A DNA stretch of 64,000 nucleotides from positions 124,001 to 188,000 of the forward strand of contig CANQPD010000002.1 in the NCBI GenBank assembly GCA_947625655.1, given 5' to 3'. Below are positions 17,518-25,714 of this stretch, one piece after another. This stretch comes from an uncultured Dysosmobacter sp. GTDB lineage: Bacteria; Bacillota; Clostridia; Oscillospirales; Oscillospiraceae. Position 1 is the stretch's first letter, and the number at the start of each line of letters is the position of its first letter. Below the pieces are notes generated by a model. The model was not told the origin of the DNA and did not search any database. It saw only the letters and a list, made by a program, of their open reading frames with translations. Position numbers and translations under genes: made by a program.

Positions 17518-18718
17518 GCCAGAAGGATTCGCCGATCTTATCCAGCGTGACGCACCAGTTGGTCTCCACCACGAATTTCTTCTTCAGCCACAGCTTTTTC
17601 TGGAAATCCTCGATCTGCGCGAGGAAATCGATAACGACCTTACCCACGCGCTTGATGGCCTTGACCTTTGCAAGGTAGGTCTCCACCTGGGTCTCGCTGT
17701 CTGTATCCAGATCCTCCAGATGCATGACCTCGCTCTTGATAAAGAAGTCCAGCTCACGGGTCAGAAAGCCGCGGAGGTCCTTATGGATGAAATAATCGAA
17801 CGTGTTCTTTGCCACATACCCCTTCAAGTGCTTTCTGAGCAGAGTCGTCGTTTCTTTTCCGTTTGCGGAGGGGATATCCTTCAGCAGTTCCTGCCACATG
17901 GGAAGCCGGGCGCCGAACACATATTCCGAGATGGCGGAATAGTTGTCCTCCTGCCATTTCTTGTCAATCGTGTCGCCTTTCCCGGTATATTTGGTTTGGA
18001 TATCGAAAACAAACCGGACGATCAGTTCCCGGCATTCACTGTCAAATTCAAAGGTTTTGATCCCGGGGTGGTTTTCCTCATCCTCCGTGAAAAGCATGAA
18101 GGTGCGCTTGCTGTCCTTGCCCTCTTTGTTGTTGTTCTGCTCGGTGGTGGCATCTACCAGGCGGAAATGGACCGTATAGCCGTCAACAACAAAGGTGTAG
18201 TCCTTGAAGTTCTCACTGGTCTTGATATAGTACTGATCCTGATTCGCCCAGTACAACTTCACTTCCTCGCCCTCATAGGGGATGGCATATACCCCCTCCT
18301 TATAGCGGCGTTTGGAAACGAAGTCCCCTTCTTCGTAGTAACGGCTGAAGAAGGAATACAGCGCGGAATAAACGTCCGTCTCCAGCGCGGCGAGGTCCGC
18401 GCCTTCCGCCAGCTGTTTTTGGAGCCGCAGATATTTCTGCTTTATGGGCGCGGTTTCGGGCAGGGCGTCAACAGTCATGCCCATGCCCGCGGCATTTTCC
18501 TCGATCTGTGCCATCTGGGCGCGGATCTTCTCTTCACTGCCCCGTGCGAAAGGCTCAAGCGTCTTGCGCACCATCTGCGGAAGACGATCTGTCAGGAATT
18601 CCTCGATCTGCGTCTTGCGGAGGTTCATCACGCGATAGATCCCAAAATCAAGATCTGATTTATCGAGCTCAAAAATCTGTTTCAGCAGGCTTATAAAGCG
18701 ATTCAACCGTTCATTCAT
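17518..18718 (-). pseudogene. Type III modification enzyme (Mod) N-terminal remnant
   Basis: About 400 residues matching the long N-terminal region of type III-like DNA methyltransferases ('FELDKSDLDFGIYRVMNLRKTQIEEFL'; 'NWCVTLDKIGESFWPEIIGN'). The sequence stops just before the methylase domain would begin, so no DPPY or FxGxG motif is present. The frame then runs 46 codons out of frame through the Res remnant to a stop at 17381. The deletion junction lies at about 17500-17520. Methylation and cleavage must both be lost. Confidence 0.78.
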
Positions 18719-18736
18719 AACGAATACTCCTATTCT

Positions 18737-19090
18737 CTATTTTGCCGTGAAAAGCATTTCCCCTAACACCGTCCGGATATGGTTCCATTGGTCTGGATGG
18801 GCCCGGATCAGATCACTGATGTCTGCCGGTATTTCCCGTCGGCATTTCGCGGCCTTATCGAGCAAGTCGTTGGCCTGGATCTTATCTTCCGCGGGAAGAT
18901 TTGCGTTCAGCACTTCAAGCATCTTCTCGAGGATTTCCTGCGATGGGGGCGTACCGGTCAGGCTTTCATAGAAGTATGGCTTGTTGATCCCGACCGCTGT
19001 ACAGAAATCGACCTTGCTCATGCCCGCCCTGCGAATCTCTGTCACGAGAAATCCGCCGAATTCAGACAATTCCCTCTTGCGTTTGCCCAT
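18737..19090 (-). CDS. XRE-type helix-turn-helix protein of the R-M locus
   Basis: A 117-residue protein with an HTH near residues 20-50 ('MSKVDFCTAVGINKPYFYESLTG') and a helical C-terminal half. It directly precedes the mod remnant and is co-directional with it, which suggests a controller of restriction-modification expression. The start ATG at 19090 has a G-rich ribosome site. A palindrome upstream could be its operator. It is intact although the genes it would control are broken. Confidence 0.8.
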   Translation of the reverse strand: MGKRKRELSEFGGFLVTEIRRAGMSKVDFCTAVGINKPYFYESLTGTPPSQEILEKMLEVLNANLPAEDKIQANDLLDKAAKCRREIPADISDLIRAHPDQWNHIRTVLGEMLFTAK

Positions 19091-19114
19091 CTGCGGTTAT
19101 CCCCCCTCTCAAAA

Positions 19115-19132
19115 ATATGTATGTAAACATAT
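19115..19132 (-). promoter_or_regulatory. Candidate operator of the XRE regulator
   Basis: Interrupted palindrome ATATGT-N6-ACATAT, 25 bp upstream of the regulator's start codon. The rest of 19133-19320 shows no gene. Confidence 0.45.
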
Positions 19133-19323
19133 TAACATAGTATTTGGGGGAAAACAACCCTTTTGAAACAGGGAACTGCCCCTGCCGCCGGAGGCGGGCC
19201 TTGGAATCGCGTTTGACCGCCGGGCCGTGCCGGTTTTGGCCGGTTTTATGGTGGGAAATGAAAACGGCCCCCAAAAGCGCCCCGGCTTCAGAAAAACTTT
19301 TTTGTATTTTTCCGTGCAAAGGC

Positions 19324-19353
19324 TTGACAAAGCCCGCCTTCTTCTGGTATATT
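19324..19353 (+). promoter_or_regulatory. Promoter of the tRNA cluster
   Basis: TTGACA (19324-19329), 18-bp spacer, TATATT (19348-19353), 27 bp before tRNA-Met. Confidence 0.75.
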
Positions 19354-19380
19354 AATTCGTGCCCGTTGTGGGTAAAACAT

Positions 19381-19457
19381 GGCGGCATAGCTCAGTTGGC
19401 TAGAGCATGCGGTTCATACCCGCAGTGTCCCCGGTTCAAATCCAGGTGCCGCTACCA
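19381..19457 (+). tRNA. tRNA-Met (CAT)
   Basis: A 77-nt tRNA with encoded CCA. The acceptor stem GGCGGCA / TGCCGCT has a G-U first pair. The anticodon loop TTCATAC reads CAT. The T stem CCCGG / CCAGG carries one C-A mismatch, which is unusual for a working elongator tRNA. Confidence 0.9.
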
Positions 19458-19503
19458 ATTCCATGAAGCGCCATGCGGCGCTTCATGGATCCCCTTAAAA
19501 GAT

Positions 19504-19578
19504 GGCCCGTTGGTCAAGTGGTTAAGACACGGCCCTTTCACGGCTGTAACATGGGTTCGAATCCCGTACGGGTCACCA
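19504..19578 (+). tRNA. tRNA-Glu (TTC)
   Basis: A 75-nt tRNA with encoded CCA. Acceptor GGCCCGT / ACGGGTC, anticodon loop CTTTCAC reading TTC, T-arm with TTCGAAT. Confidence 0.95.
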
Positions 19579-19635
19579 TCCCATAAGACGTCGTGATGCG
19601 CGGCGTCTTATGGGCAAAAAAGTCGATATCCGTAT

Positions 19636-19712
19636 GGAGGCTTAGCTCAGCTGGTTAGAGCGCCTGCTTCACACGCAGGAGGTCACTGGTTCGAGTCCAG
19701 TAGTCTCCACCA
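19636..19712 (+). tRNA. tRNA-Val (CAC), integration target
   Basis: A 77-nt tRNA with encoded CCA. Acceptor GGAGGCT / AGTCTCC, anticodon loop TTCACAC reading CAC. Its 3' half and following terminator are repeated at 35457 and (tRNA part only) at 60874, so this gene is the attachment site of the integrated elements. Confidence 0.95.
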
Positions 19713-19752
19713 AAAAGTTCCTGATTTCGCAAGAAATCAGGAACTTTTCTTT
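19667..19752 (+). repeat. Attachment repeat 1 (attL side, tRNA-Val 3' half plus terminator)
   Basis: 86 bp identical to 35457-35542, beginning CTTCACACGCAGG in the anticodon loop and running through the tRNA end and terminator. The first 46-47 bp are also found at 60874-60920. It marks the left junction of element 1. Confidence 0.9.
19713..19748 (+). terminator. Terminator of the tRNA cluster
   Basis: A 17-bp stem AAAAGTTCCTGATTTC / GAAATCAGGAACTTTT with loop GCAA. It is part of the duplicated attachment segment. Confidence 0.85.
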
Positions 19753-19797
19753 TTAATCGCCGCGAAAAAGTCTGCTTTAAATTTCTGCTTTTTCTCC

Positions 19798-19818
19798 GAC
19801 CAATACACTGACCAATAC
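19798..19818. repeat. Candidate integrase arm-type sites, element 1 left end
   Basis: Two copies of GACCAATAC separated by three bases, about 46 bp inside the attachment repeat. The same 21 bp occur at 35588-35608, and a near copy is at 60741-60761. Confidence 0.6.
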
Positions 19819-19841
19819 CGCGATAGTAGCCGATAGAATGA

Positions 19842-19878
19842 GGCAGCACCGGGCAGGAATTCCTCGCCCGGTGCTGCC
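19842..19878 (-). terminator. Terminator after the putative immunity gene
   Basis: A 13-bp stem GGCAGCACCGGGC / GCCCGGTGCTGCC. Related hairpins occur at 35632-35668 and after the integrase scrap at 38186-38215. Confidence 0.65.
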
Positions 19879-19885
19879 GTGATGG

Positions 19886-20566
19886 TTACGATCTTTTTGT
19901 ATGGTCAGAAAAAATCCAGCCTTCCATCTCACACGCGTCTGCAAGCGCTTTGGTGAGCTTTTTGATTGGAAAGTCTGGTGCGGTTTGTATAATGAGTACC
20001 AAATGTCCCCAATCCACATGCAGGTTTAGAAGAGCGCTCTTCTCCAGTGTCGAACCTTCATCAAAATGAAGAGGAAACTCTTTTTTCAGAATAGAACAAT
20101 TCAGATAGACGTCCGCCCAGGGAATCTCCGTATGGATACACTGATAGAGCGATGTATACAATCCTTTGGGCAGCCGGTCAAAGAGAAATATATGCTTTTC
20201 CCCTTTGCCCACCTCCTCTTCTTTGAACCAACGGCACTGTTCTAACGCCATTTGGCGCAGTTCTAGAAAGCGCGCCTCCCACAGGGCACAGGTATGTCCG
20301 GTATAGTCCGACACGGTCAGCTCCACAGGTAGCCCGGCACTGACCTCTTCCACAGTGCGCTGTACAATCGCATGGAAGGGGCGCAGTGCTTCCTCCTGTT
20401 CGGCCGAGGCCGCCAGCGCCCCATATCCGCCGGGAAGTCCGTATGATCCCGTCATGCCGGCAGTTGCTTCCTCTGCCCGGAACTCTCCGGACATCAGCCA
20501 AAACTCCCCTAGGCGCAGTTCGTTAAGCGACCTGTCGGTTCTTTCTTTTCGTTTCCGGAAAACCAT
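19886..20566 (-). CDS. Putative immunity protein paired with toxin module 1
   Basis: A 226-residue soluble protein of no recognised family. It begins 2 bp after the chimeric integrase-toxin gene ends and is in the same orientation. Its C-terminal 30 residues (DFPIKKLTKALADACEMEGW) match a translated scrap at 35685-35775 in which the last tryptophan codon is a stop. Position directly behind a toxin-like gene, plus the decaying second copy, suggests a cognate immunity gene, as in polymorphic toxin loci. The claim rests on context, not on a known fold. Confidence 0.6.
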   Translation of the reverse strand: MVFRKRKERTDRSLNELRLGEFWLMSGEFRAEEATAGMTGSYGLPGGYGALAASAEQEEALRPFHAIVQRTVEEVSAGLPVELTVSDYTGHTCALWEARFLELRQMALEQCRWFKEEEVGKGEKHIFLFDRLPKGLYTSLYQCIHTEIPWADVYLNCSILKKEFPLHFDEGSTLEKSALLNLHVDWGHLVLIIQTAPDFPIKKLTKALADACEMEGWIFSDHTKRS

Positions 20567-20568
20567 AG

Positions 20569-22875
20569 TTACTCTCCCACATCTGTGATATCAATTACCC
20601 CTTTTCCCAAAGAGGAACCTGCATAGGAACCTGCAACACCAAGGATCAATCCGCCGGCAATCCCGCCCACAGCAGTGCCAAGTCCTGGCAAAATTGCCGT
20701 ACCGATTGCAGCACCTGCTAGAGCGCCGCCTTTGGCGCCGAGTGCACCTCCTGCCCAACTGCCGCCAATACTTGCAGCTGTACTATAAGTCTTTTTCCCA
20801 ATTTTCTGATCGGCGTCATGTAGATCCCCGTCAATGACATTACATAGTTCCAAAGCATCCAGTGCTGCTCCCGCGACCAACAGCACTCTCCCTGCGATCC
20901 TGACTACTTTGGCTGAGTGCTGAAAATCTTTCAGGATATCATAGGCTTCTTTGGAAATCTCGGCATGATCCAATTTGGATGCAAGCCTTTTCTGCCACGC
21001 CGAAGCATCTGGGAGAGCATCCACATTGATATGGTAATAGCTTGTATTCCCTTTGTAGGGGTGTAAATCGGCCCTGAAAAGTGGCATATTACTTTCAGAG
21101 GATACAAGGCGTGAAAAATTCCGCCCATCTCTTGTGATTTTGGTTGCAGCCCGAATTCCCGTCCAACTGCTTTGGAGCGGGTCAAGCCATGCCAGAGTTG
21201 GAAAGGTACCTCGCGCTAATTCATCCAGAAAGCTCTCACGAGCACCGTCAGTCTTTTTTCCGTAAACTCCGTCCTCCAGCAGCCGCCCACCTAAATTCAA
21301 TTCGTTGAATCTTTGCTGTAACTGGCGGATTTTTGCTGCATCGCCACCCACAAACCATGCCAGCCGCTCGATCATGCTGTCGGAAATACCTGTGCTGATC
21401 CCGCAGTGTTCCAGTTCGCTAACAGCGGCACGCAGGTTACGGGCTGTATCGTCTGTGATATAGTTGTTCTCTCGTTCGTTTTGCGATAAATCCCGCTGTA
21501 ATTGGCGCGCGATATCTTCCAAGGAGTCCTTTATGCCTCCATCGTAGTCATCGCTGTATATGGCAGGAAGATCCTGCAAAAGGACCTTCCGTTCCACATA
21601 GTTCAGATATTCTCTGCTGCCAATGGAATACCCACAACGCCCCCGCAGATCTGCCGATTCATTGTTGCTGCGGTATGCTTCCAGCACACCCCGCAAGAAT
21701 TCCTTGTCCTTTCCTTGGGTGACATCTTTCAAAAACGCAGCCTTCCGCTCATCGCTCCCTGCCGCAAAGGAAATACTCCAATCCACTGCCTTTTGAATCA
21801 AATCGAGACATTCGCTGGCAAAGAAATCCGGACAACTCTTGATCTTTTGAATTGCATTCTGAATAGCCCGATCGTCACTAAAAGAACTGCCGGGAAGATA
21901 AAAGCCGGATAGATTCAGAATTCCTATGCAGTCACTGCTATGACTGCAAAAACTGCCAGACATCCCGCATACATCATACAGCGATTGTACCTGCTTGGCA
22001 AGCGCACGCCTCCGATCAGAGGATATGTTGCGAATAGCGTTTATGTGTTCCTGCAAGTCGTCGTAAATCTCATCGACTGCAGCACCAGCACGTCCCCCAA
22101 CTTCCCGTACCAGCTCTCCCTTGATGCGGGTTACTTGCTTGGTCACGGAGATGGTCCTTGCTTCAACGTCCAGGTCAGTCCAGAGGAGGGCAAGAAGCTC
22201 GCCTCGCCGCAGGCCGGTGGTCAGCTCCAAGTAGTACGCTGCCAGCAGTCCTCTTTTCTCTGCTTCCATTAGGTACGGCCCGATTTTCTCCTGCGGCAGC
22301 ACCTTCATTTCTTTTTTCTCCATCTTCGGAAGTTTGCAGCCCCTTGCAGGGTTCACAAGGAACAGTCGTTCCTTGACCGCTTGTTCCAGGCAGTTATTCA
22401 GCAGGGTGTGGATGCCGTGAACAACCCTGACGCTCAGGCCCTTCTCCTTTAGTTCAATATGCTTGTACCGCTGTATTCTGCCATTCTTCTGAAGGTCGTT
22501 GTAGAACTTCTGGATTTGGATGGTGGTCAGCTTGTCCAGCCTGATATCTCCCAGTTGGGGGATGATGTGGTTGTCGATGTAATTCAGGTAGTAGTCCTTT
22601 GTCTTTTCCCGGAGCCGAGGTTCGGCGTAGACTTCATACCACAGCTTAATCCAAGTTTTTACTGTGTAGGTGGTTGCCCTGGTGACATCCAACTGCTGGC
22701 TGTCCGCAATTGCCTTTTTCAGCTTTTCCTTGACCTCTCCCTGGGTCTTGCCAAGAACATTCTTGTAGATGGTTTTGCCTGTTCCCGGGTCGTGTCCTGC
22801 CGTGTACCTGCCCTCCCAGCGGCCATCCTTCCGCTTGCGAATGCTGCCCTCGCCGTTGGCTCGTTTCTTTGCCAT
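20569..22875 (-). CDS. Chimera: tyrosine recombinase N-terminal half fused to glycine-zipper toxin-like module
   Basis: A 768-residue continuous frame. Residues 1-255 are an integrase: AP2-like arm-binding start ('GEGSIRKRKDGRWEGRY'), a SAM-like core-binding domain (about 65-170) and the first catalytic arginine ('TTGLRRGELLALLW', near 225). The K, HxxR, H and Y residues are all missing. From residue ~256 ('REVGGRAGAAVDEIYDDL') to the end it matches the 564-residue protein at 36391-38085. That part has a helical region, a peptidoglycan-binding-1-like segment ('IRQLQQRFNELN...EDGVYGKKT', near 525), an 'HIN' segment and a Gly/Ala-rich membrane-like C-terminus ('GAALGAKGG', 'GTAVGGIAGG'). The junction is near 22110. 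The ribosome site AGGAGGG is good. It cannot recombine DNA. The toxin role is inferred. Confidence 0.8.
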   Translation of the reverse strand: MAKKRANGEGSIRKRKDGRWEGRYTAGHDPGTGKTIYKNVLGKTQGEVKEKLKKAIADSQQLDVTRATTYTVKTWIKLWYEVYAEPRLREKTKDYYLNYIDNHIIPQLGDIRLDKLTTIQIQKFYNDLQKNGRIQRYKHIELKEKGLSVRVVHGIHTLLNNCLEQAVKERLFLVNPARGCKLPKMEKKEMKVLPQEKIGPYLMEAEKRGLLAAYYLELTTGLRRGELLALLWTDLDVEARTISVTKQVTRIKGELVREVGGRAGAAVDEIYDDLQEHINAIRNISSDRRRALAKQVQSLYDVCGMSGSFCSHSSDCIGILNLSGFYLPGSSFSDDRAIQNAIQKIKSCPDFFASECLDLIQKAVDWSISFAAGSDERKAAFLKDVTQGKDKEFLRGVLEAYRSNNESADLRGRCGYSIGSREYLNYVERKVLLQDLPAIYSDDYDGGIKDSLEDIARQLQRDLSQNERENNYITDDTARNLRAAVSELEHCGISTGISDSMIERLAWFVGGDAAKIRQLQQRFNELNLGGRLLEDGVYGKKTDGARESFLDELARGTFPTLAWLDPLQSSWTGIRAATKITRDGRNFSRLVSSESNMPLFRADLHPYKGNTSYYHINVDALPDASAWQKRLASKLDHAEISKEAYDILKDFQHSAKVVRIAGRVLLVAGAALDALELCNVIDGDLHDADQKIGKKTYSTAASIGGSWAGGALGAKGGALAGAAIGTAILPGLGTAVGGIAGGLILGVAGSYAGSSLGKGVIDITDVGE

Positions 22876-23180
22876 CAGTCATCCCTCCTCTGCTGCTGTC
22901 CCATTCGGCGTTCTTCTTCCTCCGCGAAGGAGTAGGACCGCTCTGTACTCAGTTCCGCAATGATCCCCCAAGCCAGACGGAAACCTGCGGCGAAGCTGGC
23001 GAGGGATATCTCATCCCGCAGCTCCGCTTCCAGGTCTACCAACTTCAGCAATTTACGCCGTTCATCTTTCGGTTTGTTCTCTGTCATCTCCCGGTGGAGT
23101 TTATGAAGTTCCTGCCGCAGCTCCGGAAAATCCGGCTCCTTGAAGAATTGCTGTTGCAGTCCTCTTATGTATTCGTACAT
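22875..23180 (-). CDS. Small integrative-element protein (DUF6809-like)
   Basis: A 101-residue, charged, mostly helical protein. The pattern 'LLKLVDLEAELRDEISLASFAAGFRLAWGIIAEL' resembles small DUF6809-type proteins found beside integrases in clostridial elements. It overlaps the start of the integrase chimera by one base and is co-directional, so translation is probably coupled. Possible roles such as recombination directionality are unproven. Confidence 0.65.
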   Translation of the reverse strand: MYEYIRGLQQQFFKEPDFPELRQELHKLHREMTENKPKDERRKLLKLVDLEAELRDEISLASFAAGFRLAWGIIAELSTERSYSFAEEEERRMGQQQRRDD

Positions 23181-23345
23181 CGTATCGCCTCCTTGTCAGC
23201 GACACACAATACCATCCCCTGACCTTAATAGCCATCCCAACCGGGCAGAGTTATCAATTTGTTATCAATTACGGTTTGAACTGTGTCGACGCTTATTCTT
23301 TGATTACTGCGACGCAATTTTTGAGGGTGTTTTTCTACAAAAAAG

Positions 23346-23382
23346 CATCTTCCGCTCTGGCGTTCGGCAGAGCGGAAGATAA
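23346..23382. terminator. Bidirectional hairpin
   Basis: A 13-bp stem ATCTTCCGCTCTG / CAGAGCGGAAGAT with A-rich and T-rich flanks on both sides. Confidence 0.65.
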
Positions 23383-23391
23383 CTTTTTTGC

Positions 23392-23800
23392 TCACGATAG
23401 CATCTTTTCCGAAGCATGACCCCTACTTTTTTCTTGCGGGAGTAAGCTCTCGGGGAAGACGACCGCAAAAGTGATATCACCCCTTCGATTTTGACCCCAC
23501 TTTGGAACTCCCTGAAAACCTCCGTAACTGTCCGCACTGCGGGCAGAAGTGACCAAACAGGGCGTCACGCTTGACGCCTGTTCTTTATCCTGCTGCTCTT
23601 TTCGTCCCCCGCAGGTCGTCGGAAAATGGCCCAAATCTTTCCCGCAGTCCTGTCCGGAGCCTGTTCCTACCGTTCCTGGCAAAGCCATACACAGCAGTTC
23701 AAATAGCCAAGTAGGGCGCAGACCAATTCTCAGGCTTTTTCTTGTTATCCTTCGTTTTGTTGATATATTCCCCACCATCTGGTGAAGAGGGGGTGCTCCA
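23392..23800. repeat. Conserved element segment, copy 1
   Basis: Diverged copy of 48607-49156. Shared blocks include the stretch before and after CCGCACTGCGGGCAGAAGTGA, GACGCCTGTTCTTTATCC, GCAGGTCGT(C/T)GGAA and the terminal CTTGTT..TTCCCCACCATC block (23742-23790). Indels put the reading frames of the two copies out of register over much of their length, and no product is recognisable. It is probably a non-coding or decayed remnant of a mobilisation region. The remaining gap up to 24127 shows no supportable gene. Confidence 0.6.
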
Positions 23801-24127
23801 TCTATTGTGGGCGGAGTGGTGACCCCCAGGGGATTTTACCGGCAGCAGGGCTTCTCCTACAAACCGTCTTCGCCGCTTCGGAAATGGCTTTAAGGTGTAC
23901 GGGTGCCACCCAGCCCCCGATGAAGGCGCACAACGGCTCACAAGGCCAACCATGGCGTGAACGGACGCTCGTTGTTCCCTCCTGTGTCCATAGGTTCTTC
24001 TTTGTCTACTGCATCGCAAATCTTGATTCGGGGCTCTATTGTGATCCTATTTCTTTGCGAACAAATCCGACCGAGATGACCAGATCGGATTTGCCCATGG
24101 ATATATGCCTGACTCGTGGTATCTATC

Positions 24128-25711
24128 TCATTCATCACGGTATTCTGACGGAGAAACGCCCGTTCTGCGTTTGAAGATGGTGGAAAAATAGGTAGAGTTC
24201 TCATAGCCGCAGCGCATTGCGACCTCGTAGGTCTTGTAGTTCCCGCTTTTCAATAATTCTTTTGCGTGAGAAATACGCACATTGGTCAGATAGTTGATAA
24301 AAGAACTGCCGGTGCTCTGCTTGAACAGCGCGCTGAAATAATTAGGCGAGATGCCCATTTCCCCCGCCACCTGATCCAGTGTCAGCCCGGAATCCGCATA
24401 ATGCGCCTCAATAAATGTTTTGGCTCTCTCAGCCACGCTCTGGTTTGCATTGATATTTTTATCCAGGAAATCACAGATCCGGGCGACAAAGCGGTACAAT
24501 TCCTGCAGCATATCGTCTAGCGTCGTTCGTGTCAGGATCTTGCGGTAATCCTTCAGCGGGTCGTCCAGGATCGTCTCGATTGGGCAGTTGATATCCACCA
24601 GGAGTTTGACGATCTCGCCGTAAACCACGCTGACCAGCATATGGGTATAAAGATAGGAGTTATGTCCGGTCTGCCGGATGTCCTCGGCTAGCAGTTCAAA
24701 ATCCTCACGGATGGTCTTTTTGTTGAAGGTGGAGATGGAACGGATCACACGGCCCACATTGGGAATGTCCGGCAGAGGATTCATGCCGCCGCTCTTTACC
24801 TCCTCCGGCTGCACATCTCGGTTGCTGCCCAGCTGGAACGCATACTCACAGCCCCGGCGGACAAACTCATACGCCTCCTGGCAGTGGTCGATATGGTCGT
24901 AGACCGGCGACATCGCTGTTGTGAATTCCATGTCCGGCTCCACCAGCCGGAGCCGGCGGACATAGGAGCGGACCTCAAAGCTCAGTTCCTCTTTCCAGGT
25001 TCCGGTGAAGAGCAGCAGGTACCGTCCGCTGGTTTCCTCAATGGAGAGCATACTGGTGTTCTCGCCGGCCTTGACAATGGATTGCTCCAGCTTCTGGGTC
25101 ATGCTGAAAATGGTCTCCTCGTCCATGGCGGCGGTCAGATTGTCAAAGTTGTCGATCTGCAGCAGCACCAGGACCACGGCCCGTGCCCGGAGGAGCTGCT
25201 CCGGCATCTGCTCCAGAAACTGCTGGCGGGGCGTGCGGCCCATCATATAGCGCCTCAGCTGGTGCTGAAGGCGGAACTCATCCGCCCGCTGGAGCTGCAC
25301 ACGCATCTCTTCCACTTCATTTTGCTGATGCCGCTCTCTGTCCAGTTCCCTCGTCAGCTTCCCCAGCGTCCGGCACAGGCTTGTGACGTCGATGGGTTTC
25401 AGGATAAAGTCTGAAACGCCAAGCTGGATGGCCGACTGCGCGTATGTAAATTCTCCGTGGCCGGTGATGATCACCACGCGGCAGGAAGGATGGACCTCCC
25501 GAATCTTGCCGATCAGATCCAGGCCATCCAGATACGGCATCCGGATATCCGTCAGAACGATATCCGGTTTGTGCTCCCGCATCCCTCTCAGCGCCTGTCT
25601 GCCGTCTTCCGCGGTCCCGACCAAACGCATTCCAAGAGAATCCCAGGGAATGGTCTCCGCCAGGCCCTCCCGGATCAGCTGTTCGTCATCCGCCAGATAT
25701 ACAGTATACAC
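24128..25711 (-). CDS. YesN-type response regulator with AraC output domain
   Basis: A 527-residue regulator. Residues 3-120 form a receiver domain: 'LADDEQLIREGL', phosphoacceptor aspartate in 'PDIVLTDIRMPYLDG', lysine in 'FILKPID'. A long middle region follows. The C-terminal ~100 residues are a double HTH AraC domain ending 'GYENSTYFSTIFKRRTGVSPSEYRDE'. With the kinase encoded 3 bp upstream it would sense a sugar or related ligand and activate the adjacent transporter operon. It is the last gene of the minus-strand cluster in element 1. Confidence 0.93.
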   Translation of the reverse strand: MYTVYLADDEQLIREGLAETIPWDSLGMRLVGTAEDGRQALRGMREHKPDIVLTDIRMPYLDGLDLIGKIREVHPSCRVVIITGHGEFTYAQSAIQLGVSDFILKPIDVTSLCRTLGKLTRELDRERHQQNEVEEMRVQLQRADEFRLQHQLRRYMMGRTPRQQFLEQMPEQLLRARAVVLVLLQIDNFDNLTAAMDEETIFSMTQKLEQSIVKAGENTSMLSIEETSGRYLLLFTGTWKEELSFEVRSYVRRLRLVEPDMEFTTAMSPVYDHIDHCQEAYEFVRRGCEYAFQLGSNRDVQPEEVKSGGMNPLPDIPNVGRVIRSISTFNKKTIREDFELLAEDIRQTGHNSYLYTHMLVSVVYGEIVKLLVDINCPIETILDDPLKDYRKILTRTTLDDMLQELYRFVARICDFLDKNINANQSVAERAKTFIEAHYADSGLTLDQVAGEMGISPNYFSALFKQSTGSSFINYLTNVRISHAKELLKSGNYKTYEVAMRCGYENSTYFSTIFKRRTGVSPSEYRDE

Positions 25712-25714
25712 GTT

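Noticed and set aside
23304..24019. Several short frames between the DUF6809-like gene and the response regulator
   Set aside because: None has a ribosome site or recognisable motif. They overlap the conserved cryptic segment and are not supported as genes.
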